Assembly: GCF_001005825.1 (NCBI RefSeq)
Contig: NZ_LBHV01000003.1
Span: forward strand, 434,001-498,000
Reading direction: 5' to 3'
Source: Rhizobium sp. LC145
GTDB taxonomy: Bacteria > Pseudomonadota > Alphaproteobacteria > Rhizobiales > Rhizobiaceae
Length of the DNA: 64,000 bases
The position numbers were made by a program, and so were the translations under genes. Numbering within the stretch: position 1 is the stretch's first letter; every line of letters begins with the position of its first letter. Under the pieces are notes generated by a model that searched no databases, had not been told where the DNA came from, and saw only the letters and a program-made list of their open reading frames with translations. Shown here piece after piece: positions 17,592 to 28,042 of the stretch.

Positions 17592-18518
17592 ATGATGCAA
17601 GCGAGCAAGCGAACGGTTGGGTCCGATGTTCTTCGCTTTCCCGACTATCCTGTCCAGGGGCTGGCGGGAACCAGCTTCAAGCCGGAACATCTGCCGGCGA
17701 TCCTCGCTGAGGGATCGAGGCATGGGTTCTTTGAGGTCCATGCGGAAAACTACATGGGGGCTGGCGGGGCGCCGCATCTCGCCCTGTCGAGGATACGGCA
17801 GGATTATCCGGTTTCCCTGCATGGAGTATGCATGTCGATCGGCGGCCCAAGGCCTCTGGATCGGGATCATTTGGCCCGGTTCAAGGGCGTGGTCGACCGT
17901 TACGAGCCGGCGCTCGTCTCCGAACATCTGGCATGGTCCACCCACGATACAACGTATTTCAACGACCTCCTGCCGCTGCCTTACAACCGTTCCACGCTGG
18001 AACTGGTCGCTAGCCACATCGATCAGGTCCAGGAGACGATTGGCCGAAAAATCCTTCTTGAGAACCCGTCGAGCTATCTGGTTTTCGAGGAATCGACGAT
18101 GCCAGAAACCGAGTTCATACGACAGATTTCGGAGCGGACCGGCTGCGGTCTCCTGCTGGACGTCAACAACGTCTTCGTATCCGCCGCGAACATAGGCTCG
18201 TCCGCCATGGAATATCTTGCGGATTACCCTCTGAATTTGGTCGAGGAGATACATCTTGCCGGCCATTCGGAGCAGGAGACGGAGGAGGGCGAGCTCCTTT
18301 TGATCGACAGCCATGACGGACCCGTGTCCGATGCCGTCTGGAAGCTCTTTGAGATCGTCATCGCGCGAAGCGGACCCATTGCGACACTGATCGAGTGGGA
18401 CAGCGCGGTGCCCGATTGGCCCATTCTGCACCGGGAGGCGATAGCTGCGCAGGCGATACTTGATCGCGGCCAGCACATTGAAATGCCTCATGGAGACGCC
18501 TATGCGATTTCCCGCTGA
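17592..18518 (+). CDS. bufB: DUF692 multinuclear iron oxidase (bufferin maturase)
   Basis: A 308-residue MNIO enzyme (DUF692, MbnB-like TIM barrel) expected to oxidise Cys of the precursor peptide. Candidate iron ligands are all present: Glu48/His50/Glu52 in FFEVHAENY, His77, His112 in SEHLAW, Glu157 in LLENPS, Asp190 in LLLDVNN, His221 and His225 in EIHLAGH, Asp239 and His241 in LLIDSHDG, and Glu268 in LIEWD. The ATG at 17592 has TGGAGG five bases upstream; an adjacent ATG at 17595 is possible. It lies 29 bases after the precursor gene and overlaps bufC by 17 bases. Confidence 0.93.
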   Translation: MMQASKRTVGSDVLRFPDYPVQGLAGTSFKPEHLPAILAEGSRHGFFEVHAENYMGAGGAPHLALSRIRQDYPVSLHGVCMSIGGPRPLDRDHLARFKGVVDRYEPALVSEHLAWSTHDTTYFNDLLPLPYNRSTLELVASHIDQVQETIGRKILLENPSSYLVFEESTMPETEFIRQISERTGCGLLLDVNNVFVSAANIGSSAMEYLADYPLNLVEEIHLAGHSEQETEEGELLLIDSHDGPVSDAVWKLFEIVIARSGPIATLIEWDSAVPDWPILHREAIAAQAILDRGQHIEMPHGDAYAISR

Positions 18519-19314
18519 GAACCCGGCCATGGAAGAAAAACTCGATTTCGCCGCGTATTTCGCAGGGGGCCTGCTGGATCCTCATCGCGAGATTCCGGAA
18601 TGCGTTTCGGATCCAAGAGGTAAGTCGGCCGAGCGACGCTACAATATCTATCGCAACAACGTAATCGTCAGCCTGATCGACGCTCTTGCGGCAATCTTTC
18701 CGGCAACGCAACGCATCACCGGCCCGGAGTTCTTTCGGGCGATGGCCAGGTTTCATATCCGCGCTACCCCGCCCTCGTCGCCGCTGCTCTTCGAGTACGG
18801 GCATGACTTTCCGGCGTTCATCGAACGCTACGAGTATGCCCGCGATATGCCTTGGCTTGCGGACGTGGCCCGTTTGGAGCGCGCCTGGCTCGACGCCTAT
18901 CATGCGGCCGATGAGCCGCCACTCGCAAAAGAGGCGCTGTCGCAGGTTCCGCCGGAACTGCTGGGCTGCTTGCGTTTCAGACGGCATCCAGCAGCGCGTC
19001 TGGTTTGCTCCAACTATCCGGTGGTGGACATTTTCAATGCAAACCGGAGCGATGCCGCAGTCGGCAAGATAGCCGCGGCCACCGCACAAAGTGCCCTGAT
19101 CACGAGACCTGCCTTCGACGTCGAATTACGCGGCCTTCCGAAAGATGCGGAGGTCTTTCTCTCGCGCCTGTTGGAGGGTGGTTCGCTGGAGGTGGCAGCC
19201 GCTTCAGCCTTCGAGGTCTCTTCCGAGTTCGACCTGGCATCGACCATTTCCATGATGATCGAGGCCGGAGTTTTCACCGCAACATTTCCGGGAGAAGTTC
19301 AGCATGGCTATTGA
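18502..19314 (+). CDS. bufC: DUF2063 partner protein of the bufferin maturase
   Basis: A 270-residue protein whose N-terminal domain (about residues 5-105) is the DUF2063 fold, with [20 protein letters not shown] and [20 protein letters not shown]. In related systems this protein delivers the precursor peptide to the DUF692 enzyme. The start is ATG 18502, with GGAG six bases upstream, overlapping the end of bufB. ATGs at 18490 and 18529 are alternatives. It overlaps the DoxX gene by 11 bases, so the four genes form one translationally coupled operon. Confidence 0.9.
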   Translation: MRFPAENPAMEEKLDFAAYFAGGLLDPHREIPECVSDPRGKSAERRYNIYRNNVIVSLIDALAAIFPATQRITGPEFFRAMARFHIRATPPSSPLLFEYGHDFPAFIERYEYARDMPWLADVARLERAWLDAYHAADEPPLAKEALSQVPPELLGCLRFRRHPAARLVCSNYPVVDIFNANRSDAAVGKIAAATAQSALITRPAFDVELRGLPKDAEVFLSRLLEGGSLEVAAASAFEVSSEFDLASTISMMIEAGVFTATFPGEVQHGY

Positions 19315-19804
19315 AGCAAAAATCAACACTCGACCGGACCAAACGGGAGTCGCTGCGGCAATCGGATGGGTGAACGGGCAGATTGCAGGAGTGGCCTTCC
19401 CATCACTCACTCAGTTTGCGCTACGCCTTGCTTTAGGAGTGCCGTTCTGGCGCTCGGGTATCAACAAGTGGGAGGGTTTCCTGCAACTGAACGACGTTGC
19501 GGTTCTGCTCTTTGCCTCCGAGTTCAGATTGCATCTGCCGGGCGGTCCCTATTCTTACCCGTTTCCGGCAGCGACGGCCTTTCTTTCAGGTTCCGCTGAA
19601 ATTCTGCTTCCGATCCTGCTTGTGGCTGGACTTTTCACGCGTGTCGCCGCGGTAGCCTTGCTCCTGATGACCATCATCATCCAGTTGACCGTACCTGATG
19701 GCTGGCCGATCCACCTGACCTGGGTGGCAATGGCACTTGCGATCATGGCATGGGGGCCTGGCAGATGGTCGCTGGACCACGCCCTTTTCCGCCGAAATGC
19801 CTAA
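19304..19804 (+). CDS. DoxX-family membrane protein of the bufferin operon
   Basis: A 166-residue protein with four predicted membrane helices (about residues 35-55, 85-105, 110-130 and 135-155) and the DoxX-type RLALGVPFWRSGINKW segment. It overlaps bufC by 11 bases, and a GGGAGAAG box precedes its ATG. DoxX proteins are frequent last members of DUF2282-DUF692-DUF2063 operons; a quinone-linked redox or export role is suspected but not shown. A perfect hairpin follows the stop codon. Confidence 0.88.
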   Translation: MAIEAKINTRPDQTGVAAAIGWVNGQIAGVAFPSLTQFALRLALGVPFWRSGINKWEGFLQLNDVAVLLFASEFRLHLPGGPYSYPFPAATAFLSGSAEILLPILLVAGLFTRVAAVALLLMTIIIQLTVPDGWPIHLTWVAMALAIMAWGPGRWSLDHALFRRNA

Positions 19805-19816
19805 TGGAACCAAATA

Positions 19817-19846
19817 GAGGCGAAGCCCGCGGAAGGGCTTCGCCTC
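19817..19846. terminator. Hairpin between convergent doxX and pgi
   Basis: A perfect 12-base inverted repeat, GAGGCGAAGCCC (19817-19828) and its complement (19835-19846), with a six-base loop. It lies between two convergent genes and could stop transcription from both sides, although neither side has a strong T run. Confidence 0.65.
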
Positions 19847-19851
19847 CCGCG

Positions 19852-21477
<1,626 letters not shown>

Positions 21478-21893
21478 GGCTGCTCCTTGCATTCCGGGGA
21501 AGGATGCTGGGGAACCTATTCGCTTTCTGGGTCAAATCAAGGCACAAGAGGCTGCGAGGAGCGTTTCCTGACGAGGCTTGAAGAGAGAGGTCCCGGCAGG
21601 TATATTATAGGAGTGGCAAGCGGAGTTCGCGCTCCGCTCGCCGTTTGCTTATCTGTTGAGCGTTACCCGGACGGCGACTGACCAGCCCGTCCGGGTTCTC
21701 CTCAAGGTAAGCGCGATGCTAAGCGGCCGAAACCACATCACATCACCTCCATTTTCGAAGGCAAGGCCTCTGCCAAGGTCGGTGCGGCCCATCCTCACCG
21801 ACACGCCGGCTGGTCGCGGCGCATGCTGCTTTCGCCCCCGAAAACGGAAGCGATAGCAGCACACTTCATGGTTGTTTGCAATTGGCGGGTGAG
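21478..21893. other. Intergenic region with one hairpin
   Basis: About 415 bases between the pgi start and the fadD stop. The only structure seen is a perfect 10-base inverted repeat (21665-21674 with 21687-21696, loop of 12 bases), possibly the fadD terminator or part of an untranslated RNA. A 66-codon frame at 21656-21856 has no ribosome-binding site and an improbable composition. Confidence 0.45.
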
Positions 21894-23594
21894 CTACCCG
21901 CGCAGCTCGCGCCGGAGAATCTTCCCGACATTCGATTTCGGCAGTTCGCTGCGGAATTCGATGAAGCGCGGCCGCTTGTAATTGGTGAGATTGGCGGCGC
22001 AATGGGCCTTGAGATCGGCCTCCGTCAGGTTCGGGTCCTTCCTGACCACGAAGAGCTTCACGGCCTCGCCGGAATGCTCGTCGGCAATGCCGATCGCGGC
22101 GCATTCCAGCACGCCGGGATGCATCGCCGCGACTTCCTCCACCTCGTTCGGATAGACGTTGAAGCCGGAGACGATGATCATGTCCTTCTTGCGATCGACG
22201 ATCTTGGTATAGCCCTGGCGGTCCATGTAGCCCATATCGCCGGTGCGGAAAAAGCCGTCCGCGGTTATCGCCCGGGCGGTCTCGTCCGGCCGGTTCCAGT
22301 AGCCGGCCATTACCTGCGGACCGCGAATGCAGATTTCGCCGATATCCCCCAGCGACACCTCGTTGCCATCGTCATCGCGGATGGAAATCTCGGTGGAGGA
22401 GATCGGCAGGCCGATCATGCCGGTGAATTCGGTCGTGTCCAGCCGGTTCGCGGTGGCGACCGGCGACGTCTCGGAAAGCCCATAGCCCTCGGTGATCGGG
22501 CAGCCGGTCATCTTGTACCAGCGCTCGGCCACCAGCCGCTGCACAGACATGCCGCCGCCGAAGACGAGGATCATCGAAGAGAAATCCAGCTTCTGGAAAT
22601 CGGCATTGTTCATCAGCGCATTGAACAGCGTGTTCAGGCCGGGGAACACGTGGATCTTGTACTTCTGGATCTCCTTGACGAGCGCCGGGATGTCGCGCGG
22701 ATTGGCGATCAGGATGTTGTGGCTGCCGGTCGCGACCCCCATCAGCGAGTTCACTGTCAGTGCGAAGATGTGGTAGAGCGGCAGCGCGCAGAGGAAGGTC
22801 AAAGCCTCCGGCCGCGGCTTGTTCAGGAAGGCGGTGGCCAGCCAGATGGCCATCTGCTCCTTGTTGGCGAGCAGGTTGCTATGGGTCAGCACGGCGCCCT
22901 TGGAGACGCCGGTCGTCCCGCCGGTATATTGCAGGAAGGCCACGTCCGAACTCGAAACCTCGACCGGTTTCAGCGTCTGCCGCGCGCCTTCGGCCATGAC
23001 CTGCCTGAAATTCTTGGCCGAGGGAATGGACCACACCGGAACGAGCTTCTTGACCTTGCGGACGACGAGATTGACGATGTGGCCCTTGAGGCCGAGCATG
23101 TCGCCCATGGTCGCGACGACCACATGCCGGATATCGGTTCGGGGCAGCGCTTGCTGCACGGTATGGGCGAAGTTCTCGAGCACGAAGATGACCTTGGCGC
23201 CCGAATCCTTCAGCTGATGCTCGAGTTCGCGCGGGGTGTAGAGCGGATTGACGTTCACCACCGCGACGCCGGCGCGCAGGATGCCATAGACGATCACCGG
23301 GTTCTGCAGGATGTTGGGCATCATCACCGCCACGCGGTCGCCCTTTGCAAGCCCCTGCGCCTGCAGCCAGGCGCCGATCTTGCGGCTCTCGGCTTCAAGC
23401 TCGCGGAAGGTGAGAACTTTCCCCATGCTTGAAAAAGCTGGGCGATCGGCAAATTTTGCGCAGCTTTCCTCGAAAAGGGCGCCGAGGGACTGGTGGGCAA
23501 GTGGCGGAATCTCGGCCGGCACGTTTGGCGGGTAGGAGGCGAGCCAGGGCTTGTCGGATGCGCTGCCATCCATGCGCGCGGGCAGTTCTGTCAT
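21894..23594 (-). CDS. fadD: Long-chain fatty acid-CoA ligase
   Basis: A 566-residue AMP-forming acyl-CoA synthetase that activates long-chain fatty acids for beta-oxidation or lipid recycling. The ATP-binding loop YTGGTTGVSKGAVLTH (about residue 215), the GYGLSETSPV motif, and the C-terminal GFFRTGDMGYMDRQGY with the KKDMIIVSGFNVYPNEVE linker match FadD. The start at 23592-23594 has an excellent AAGGAGGAGG site. An ACGT-type palindrome about 138 bases upstream is a candidate operator. The gene is monocistronic here. Confidence 0.94.
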   Translation of the reverse strand: MTELPARMDGSASDKPWLASYPPNVPAEIPPLAHQSLGALFEESCAKFADRPAFSSMGKVLTFRELEAESRKIGAWLQAQGLAKGDRVAVMMPNILQNPVIVYGILRAGVAVVNVNPLYTPRELEHQLKDSGAKVIFVLENFAHTVQQALPRTDIRHVVVATMGDMLGLKGHIVNLVVRKVKKLVPVWSIPSAKNFRQVMAEGARQTLKPVEVSSSDVAFLQYTGGTTGVSKGAVLTHSNLLANKEQMAIWLATAFLNKPRPEALTFLCALPLYHIFALTVNSLMGVATGSHNILIANPRDIPALVKEIQKYKIHVFPGLNTLFNALMNNADFQKLDFSSMILVFGGGMSVQRLVAERWYKMTGCPITEGYGLSETSPVATANRLDTTEFTGMIGLPISSTEISIRDDDGNEVSLGDIGEICIRGPQVMAGYWNRPDETARAITADGFFRTGDMGYMDRQGYTKIVDRKKDMIIVSGFNVYPNEVEEVAAMHPGVLECAAIGIADEHSGEAVKLFVVRKDPNLTEADLKAHCAANLTNYKRPRFIEFRSELPKSNVGKILRRELRG

Positions 23595-23731
23595 AGTGTT
23601 CCTCCTCCTTGTTTTTAGCCTTTCGGCGAGCTTTTCGCGGTGAAGTCCTCCACTTTGCCGCGAAAACCAGATTACGCCATGCCCCTTCTGCTTCCAATAG
23701 CAGGTTACATGATTTCAAGAGCTATATAACC

Positions 23732-23747
23732 TTGACGTAAACGTCAA
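23732..23747. promoter_or_regulatory. Palindromic operator candidate upstream of fadD
   Basis: TTGACGT-AA-ACGTCAA is a perfect 7-base inverted repeat with a two-base centre. It resembles the ACGT-containing palindromes described for LiuR/FadR-type regulators of fatty-acid and branched-chain catabolism in proteobacteria. A related palindrome precedes the nitronate monooxygenase gene at 32386-32405. Confidence 0.5.
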
Positions 23748-23780
23748 TATAGCGGTGCACGCCAGTGACTGCCAACCATC

Positions 23781-23805
23781 GGAACCATCACCTGAGGAGG
23801 ACGTT
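23781..23805 (+). promoter_or_regulatory. EcfG-type general stress promoter for the PRC-barrel gene
   Basis: GGAAC (23781-23785), 16 bases, then CGTT (23802-23805), 44 bases before the next ATG. It matches the general-stress sigma EcfG consensus, and PRC-barrel genes are common members of that regulon. Confidence 0.72.
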
Positions 23806-23849
23806 TCCCGACGGTAGCGATCACAAGCAAATCACAAAGGAGGAACACC

Positions 23850-24242
23850 ATGGTACATCATGAACCGCGAGCCGGGCAGGACCCCTATGTCAAGGATACG
23901 CCGATGCTTATCGCCAGCGACAAGGTCGAGGGCACGGCTGTCTACGGAGCCGATGGCCGAAGGATCGGCTCGATCGAGCGCATCCTTCTCGAAAAGCGCG
24001 GCGGTCGCGTCGGCTATGCGGTGCTGAGCTTCGGGGGCTTCCTTGGGATCGGCGATGACTATTATCCGCTGCCCTGGGAAAAACTCCACTACGACGAAGA
24101 ACTCGACGGCTATCGGATCGATCTGACCAAGGAGCAGATCACCGGTGCGCCGCGCTATCGTGATCGGGATGACGAGAGCTGGTATCGCGAAAACGACCGG
24201 ACGATCTACGATTACTACGGCGTGCCTCCCTACTGGATGTAG
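23850..24242 (+). CDS. PRC-barrel domain protein
   Basis: A 130-residue soluble protein with one PRC-barrel domain (about residues 18-95, with KVEGTAVYGADGRRIGSIERILLEK shortened here to its core VYGADGRRIGSIERI). An acidic, Tyr-rich tail ending YDYYGVPPYWM follows. The ATG has AAGGAGG upstream. Members of this family are abundant general-stress proteins in rhizobia and are often dispensable in good conditions. The upstream EcfG-type promoter supports this. A terminator follows, so it is transcribed alone. The molecular role is unknown. Confidence 0.9.
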   Translation: MVHHEPRAGQDPYVKDTPMLIASDKVEGTAVYGADGRRIGSIERILLEKRGGRVGYAVLSFGGFLGIGDDYYPLPWEKLHYDEELDGYRIDLTKEQITGAPRYRDRDDESWYRENDRTIYDYYGVPPYWM

Positions 24243-24262
24243 GCTGAATGAACCGGGTTTCG

Positions 24263-24290
24263 GAGGCTCCGCGAGCGCGGGGCCTCTTTT
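24263..24290 (+). terminator. Terminator of the PRC-barrel gene
   Basis: An 11-base stem with one T-G wobble (24263-24273 with 24276-24286) is followed by four Ts. It lies 20 bases after the stop codon. Confidence 0.82.
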
Positions 24291-24353
24291 CGTTTGCTTA
24301 AGCCTATTCTGGCAAGCTCGGTTCCCGCACAACCTGGGGCCGGAGAGCGGGAA

Positions 24354-25472
24354 ATGGGCATGATGAGCGACCGCGGCGGCGGTGTCCGAGATCTGGAACG
24401 GGAGGATCTGCCCTCCGTCGCCCGGCTTTTCCAGAAGACATTTCGAAATTCCGAACCTCCGCGGCCTTCGATGATCCAGTATTTTCGGGAAGTCTTCTTC
24501 GAACATCCCTGGTACGACGAGGAGATAAGATCGAAGGTCTTCGTCAATGCCGCCGGCGAAGTCGAAGGCTTCATCGGTGTCTTTCCCTCGCGGCTCGAAT
24601 GGAATGGCAGGCCGATCCGTGCCGCTTTCGCGGGCTCGATGATGGTCGAAAGGCCGGAGCAGAACCCGCTGGCCGGAGCGCGCCTCCTGCGCGCCTTTCT
24701 CACCGGTCCGCAGGACCTCTCCTTGACGGAAACCGCCAATTCGCTTGCGCTCGGCATGTGGCAGAAGCTCGCCCTGCCGCTGGATATTGCCTACAGCCTG
24801 AACTGGTTGCGCGTCCTGCGTCCCGCGGCAACCGCCGTCCAGGTCATGGAGCTTTCGCTCGGAGCCGCCCGCCTTCTGAGACCGGTCGGCCGGCTTGCGG
24901 ATGGCATCATGGAAAAGACCGGCCTGTCCACTTTTCGCGCTCCGGAAATCCAGGGCGGGCGCCGGGCGAATTTCTGGGATGCCTCGCGCCAGGAATTCGC
25001 CGAGACGGTGCTGAAGCTTGCGGATACCTTCCCGCTCAGGCCGCGTTGGGACAGTCAGTCGCTGCAATGGTTCATGGACCAGGCCGAGCAGAAGCGCCAA
25101 TATGGCAAGCCGGTCTGGCGCATCGCTGAGTCCCGCAGCGGAGAACTTGTCGGCTGCTATGCCTATTTCGGCAGGCCCGGCGGCATCGCATGGCTGCTAC
25201 AGGCGCTGTGTTCGCCGGTCGTCGCCGGCGATCTCGTCGAGGACATGTTCGCCCATGCGGATGCCGAGGGCTGCGTGGCGATCCGCGGCGCCGGCCATCC
25301 CTGGCTGACGCCGGAACTCATCAGCCGCAAGACCATGTTCTATGGCAGGGCCTTCTTCGTCGCCCATGCCAAGGATCATGCGCTGCTGGAGCCGGTCCGC
25401 AGCGGACAGGGCCTCATCAGCGGCCTTGCGGGGGAAAACTGGATGCGGCTGATCGGCGATACCTTCGACTGA
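24354..25472 (+). CDS. GNAT-like acyltransferase
   Basis: A 372-residue protein with an N-terminal GNAT-type domain (about residues 10-130: DLPSVARLFQKTF, GFIGVFPSRLEWNG, AAFAGSMMVE). A second half (about 220-370) has a comparable fold pattern, as in FemAB or double-GNAT enzymes. ATG at 24354 is chosen for a GGAGAG box; ATGs at 24360 and 24363 are close alternatives. It converges with the NadE-like gene, separated by only two bases. The acyl donor and acceptor are unknown; its neighbour encodes a carrier-protein pathway that could use an acyl transferase. Confidence 0.75.
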   Translation: MGMMSDRGGGVRDLEREDLPSVARLFQKTFRNSEPPRPSMIQYFREVFFEHPWYDEEIRSKVFVNAAGEVEGFIGVFPSRLEWNGRPIRAAFAGSMMVERPEQNPLAGARLLRAFLTGPQDLSLTETANSLALGMWQKLALPLDIAYSLNWLRVLRPAATAVQVMELSLGAARLLRPVGRLADGIMEKTGLSTFRAPEIQGGRRANFWDASRQEFAETVLKLADTFPLRPRWDSQSLQWFMDQAEQKRQYGKPVWRIAESRSGELVGCYAYFGRPGGIAWLLQALCSPVVAGDLVEDMFAHADAEGCVAIRGAGHPWLTPELISRKTMFYGRAFFVAHAKDHALLEPVRSGQGLISGLAGENWMRLIGDTFD

Positions 25473-25474
25473 CC

Positions 25475-26473
25475 TTAGCCGAGCATGGTCACCGCCGGGC
25501 TGTGCAGGTACTCGGCCACCTTACGTTTCGAGGCGATGTTGCGCCACACGGCGTCCACCTGTTCGGGCGTAAGTCCGGCCGCGATACCCACAGCTTCGCG
25601 GGAAATCCCGTTGTCGAGGCCGTATAGGCAGAGATCCATACGGTCGTAGGAGATCGAGAAGTAATATTCGTCCTGCCCCTGCGGCAGAGACCAGGTATCG
25701 GTGGTGGGTGGCCGGCGGCGGATTTCGGCAGGCACGCCCAATGCCTCCGCAAGCTGGTAGACCTGGCTCTTGTAGAGATGGGCGATCGGCTTGAAATCGG
25801 CCGCGCCATCGCCGTTCTTGACGAAGAAGCCCTGGTCGTATTCCAGCCGGTTGGGGGTGCCGGCGACGGCGAAGTTCAGACGGTCGGCGTGATAATATTC
25901 GATCTGCTTGCGGGTCCGCTGCTTCATGTTGGCGGCGGCGATCATGCCGAGATAGACCTCGAGCGGCATGCGGTGGCGGCTCTGCTCGCCGGCGGGATTG
26001 GCGACCACCAGCCAGGAGATATTGTAGCCGCGACCCGCGAGCGCGTCCTCCAGCACCACCTTGCAGCCCCAGCCTTCGCCAAATTCCGGCACCACCTGGC
26101 GGATGAAGCCGTCGCGCCGGGCATAGCAGCCGGCGGCGGCGAGCGCGGGGCCGATATCCTCCAGCACGGTATCGACACCGACAGCTTCGGCAAGTGCACG
26201 ACCCAGCCGCAGGCTTTCCGGATCGGAATCATGCTCCGGCATGAAGATGCCGGTCACCCTGTTCTGCCCGAGAGCACGGGCGCAAAGCGCCGCGGTAACG
26301 CTGGAATCGATGCCGCCGGAAAGGCCGAGCACGACGCCGCGTTTGCGAAGCCCTTTCAGCACGGTTTCCCGGATCCAGCCGCAGATGCGCTCGATCTCCG
26401 CCTCCGCATCGAGCTTCAGCGTATCGGCCGAAAAGTCTTCCGACTTCACGGCAAGCTTCACATTTCCCGTCAT
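25475..26473 (-). CDS. NAD-synthase-like ATP-dependent amidase (stand-alone)
   Basis: A 332-residue N-type ATP pyrophosphatase of the NadE family. The PP loop GLSGGIDSSVTAAL is intact (about residue 50). The second conserved part reads NGDGAADFKPIAHLYKSQVY, then RRPPTTDTWSLPQGQDEYY, close to but not identical with canonical NadE. There is no glutaminase domain, so it would use free ammonia or an external donor. Its start overlaps the stop of an acyl-AMP ligase gene (ATGA), after a carrier-protein gene. That context makes amidation of a carrier- or CoA-linked acid likelier than NAD synthesis, but NAD synthase activity cannot be excluded. Confidence 0.82.
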   Translation of the reverse strand: MTGNVKLAVKSEDFSADTLKLDAEAEIERICGWIRETVLKGLRKRGVVLGLSGGIDSSVTAALCARALGQNRVTGIFMPEHDSDPESLRLGRALAEAVGVDTVLEDIGPALAAAGCYARRDGFIRQVVPEFGEGWGCKVVLEDALAGRGYNISWLVVANPAGEQSRHRMPLEVYLGMIAAANMKQRTRKQIEYYHADRLNFAVAGTPNRLEYDQGFFVKNGDGAADFKPIAHLYKSQVYQLAEALGVPAEIRRRPPTTDTWSLPQGQDEYYFSISYDRMDLCLYGLDNGISREAVGIAAGLTPEQVDAVWRNIASKRKVAEYLHSPAVTMLG

Positions 26474-28020
26474 GCGGCATTCCCCCGTAATGTCGTTGCG
26501 TTGCCGTCTTCGGCGCTGAGGCGGATTTTCCCGGTCGTCGTCCTGGGCAGGGCATCGCGGAATTCGACGCTCTTCGGCACCATGTAATCTTCGAGCTGGC
26601 GGGCACAGTGGCGGATGATCTCACGTTCGCTGAGCAAGGCATTGTCCTCGAGCACCACATAGGCGCGGATCGCCTGGCCGAAATGCGGGTCCTCGATGCC
26701 GCCCACAGCCGCCTCGCGAATGCCCGGCAGAGCGTAAAGTGCGCGCTCCACCTCCTGCGGGCTCACCTTTTCGCCGCGTGTCTTGATAATGTCGTCGCGG
26801 CGGCTGACGAAATAGAGAAAGCCGTCGCTGTCCTCGCGGAAGAGATCGCCGGTATGGAGCCGCCGCCCATTGGCCGCCGGCGAGAGATTGAGGACGCTCG
26901 AAAGCTCGTCGCCCCAATAGCCTGCCATGACATGCGGCCCCTCGATGACCAGTTCGCCGATCGTGCCCGGCGGTACGGGAAGCCCTTCCTCGTCCACCAC
27001 GAAGGCCCGCGTGCCGGGAATGGCCTTGCCGACCGAAAGCGGCCGGCGGGCAATTTCCTCCGGCGGCAGATAGGTGCCGCGCAGGCACTCCGTCTGGCCG
27101 TACATCAGGAAAATCTGCGTCGTCGGAAGCAGGTGCCGCAGCCGTTCTGTAAAGGCTGGCGGCATGGCGGCGGCCGCGCTGGTGATATATCGCAGATGCG
27201 GCAGGAAACCGGGCTCCAGGTCCTTGATGCCGGTAATGAGCGCCGCCATCGACGGCACGAGCGGGAAGCCGGTCGCTTTTTCCTCCGCCAGCCGCTCCAG
27301 GATTTTCCGGGGGAAGGCGAAGCTTTTTTCCAGCACCAGCGTTCCGCCCACCATGGCCATGGTCACGATCTGCGTAATGCCGTAGCCGAAGGAAAGCGGC
27401 AGAACGCTGAGCACGATATCGTCGGCGGTGTTGCCAAGATAGCCGCGGATCGAAAGGCAGGCGGCCTCCACATTGGCGTGCGAAAGCATCACTCCCTTGG
27501 GCCGCCCGGTCGAGCCGGACGTGTGGATCAGCAGCGCCAGCGTTTCCCCGTCCTCCAAGGCCGGCAGCTCTGCCGATGGCGTCACGGCCAGCAGGTCTTC
27601 GTAACGCAGTGTGCCATCCGGCAGCGCCTCCGCGCCGGCCACAATGACGAAAGGCCTCGTCCTGGCGAGATCAAGCGCCGCTTCCGCCGTGGCAACGAGC
27701 CGCGCCTGCGTGATGACCGCCGATGCTTCGGTACTGTCGAGGATGGCGGCGAGCTTTTCGGCCTTGATCGTCGGGTGGAGCGGGCAGGGCACGGCGCCGG
27801 CCTTCCAGGCGGCGAAGAAGGTCACCACCGCCTCATGGCCGTTTTCCAGCAGCATGAGGATACGCTCACCCGGCCGGATGCCGAGATCGATCAGGCTGCG
27901 GGCGAAGCGGTCGGAGATCTGGTCCAGTTCGGCATAGGTCAGCTGTCTGCCGCCGGCCACCAGCGCGGTCTTGCCGCCGAAGCGCCGGGCACTGTCCCTG
28001 AGCCTTGCCTCTATGCGCAT
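26470..28020 (-). CDS. Class I adenylate-forming acyl ligase
   Basis: A 516-residue ANL-superfamily enzyme that activates a carboxylic acid as an acyl-adenylate and loads it on CoA or a carrier protein. The P loop HTSGSTGRPKGVMLSH (about residues 163-178), the FLMYGQTECLRGTYLPP motif, the HTGDLF aspartate and the hinge SRRDDIIKTRGEKVSPQEVE are all intact, as is the C-terminal Lys in PRTTTGKIR. It lies between the acyl-carrier protein gene (22-base gap) and the NadE-like gene (ATGA overlap), so the carrier is the probable acceptor. The substrate is unknown. Confidence 0.88.
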   Translation of the reverse strand: MRIEARLRDSARRFGGKTALVAGGRQLTYAELDQISDRFARSLIDLGIRPGERILMLLENGHEAVVTFFAAWKAGAVPCPLHPTIKAEKLAAILDSTEASAVITQARLVATAEAALDLARTRPFVIVAGAEALPDGTLRYEDLLAVTPSAELPALEDGETLALLIHTSGSTGRPKGVMLSHANVEAACLSIRGYLGNTADDIVLSVLPLSFGYGITQIVTMAMVGGTLVLEKSFAFPRKILERLAEEKATGFPLVPSMAALITGIKDLEPGFLPHLRYITSAAAAMPPAFTERLRHLLPTTQIFLMYGQTECLRGTYLPPEEIARRPLSVGKAIPGTRAFVVDEEGLPVPPGTIGELVIEGPHVMAGYWGDELSSVLNLSPAANGRRLHTGDLFREDSDGFLYFVSRRDDIIKTRGEKVSPQEVERALYALPGIREAAVGGIEDPHFGQAIRAYVVLEDNALLSEREIIRHCARQLEDYMVPKSVEFRDALPRTTTGKIRLSAEDGNATTLRGNAA

Positions 28021-28042
28021 CGCCCGGCCACCGTTTCGAAGG

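Noticed and set aside
21876..23432. Long plus-strand frame antisense to fadD
   Set aside because: Mirror of a conserved gene; composition is His- and Asp-rich nonsense typical of antisense frames in high-GC DNA.
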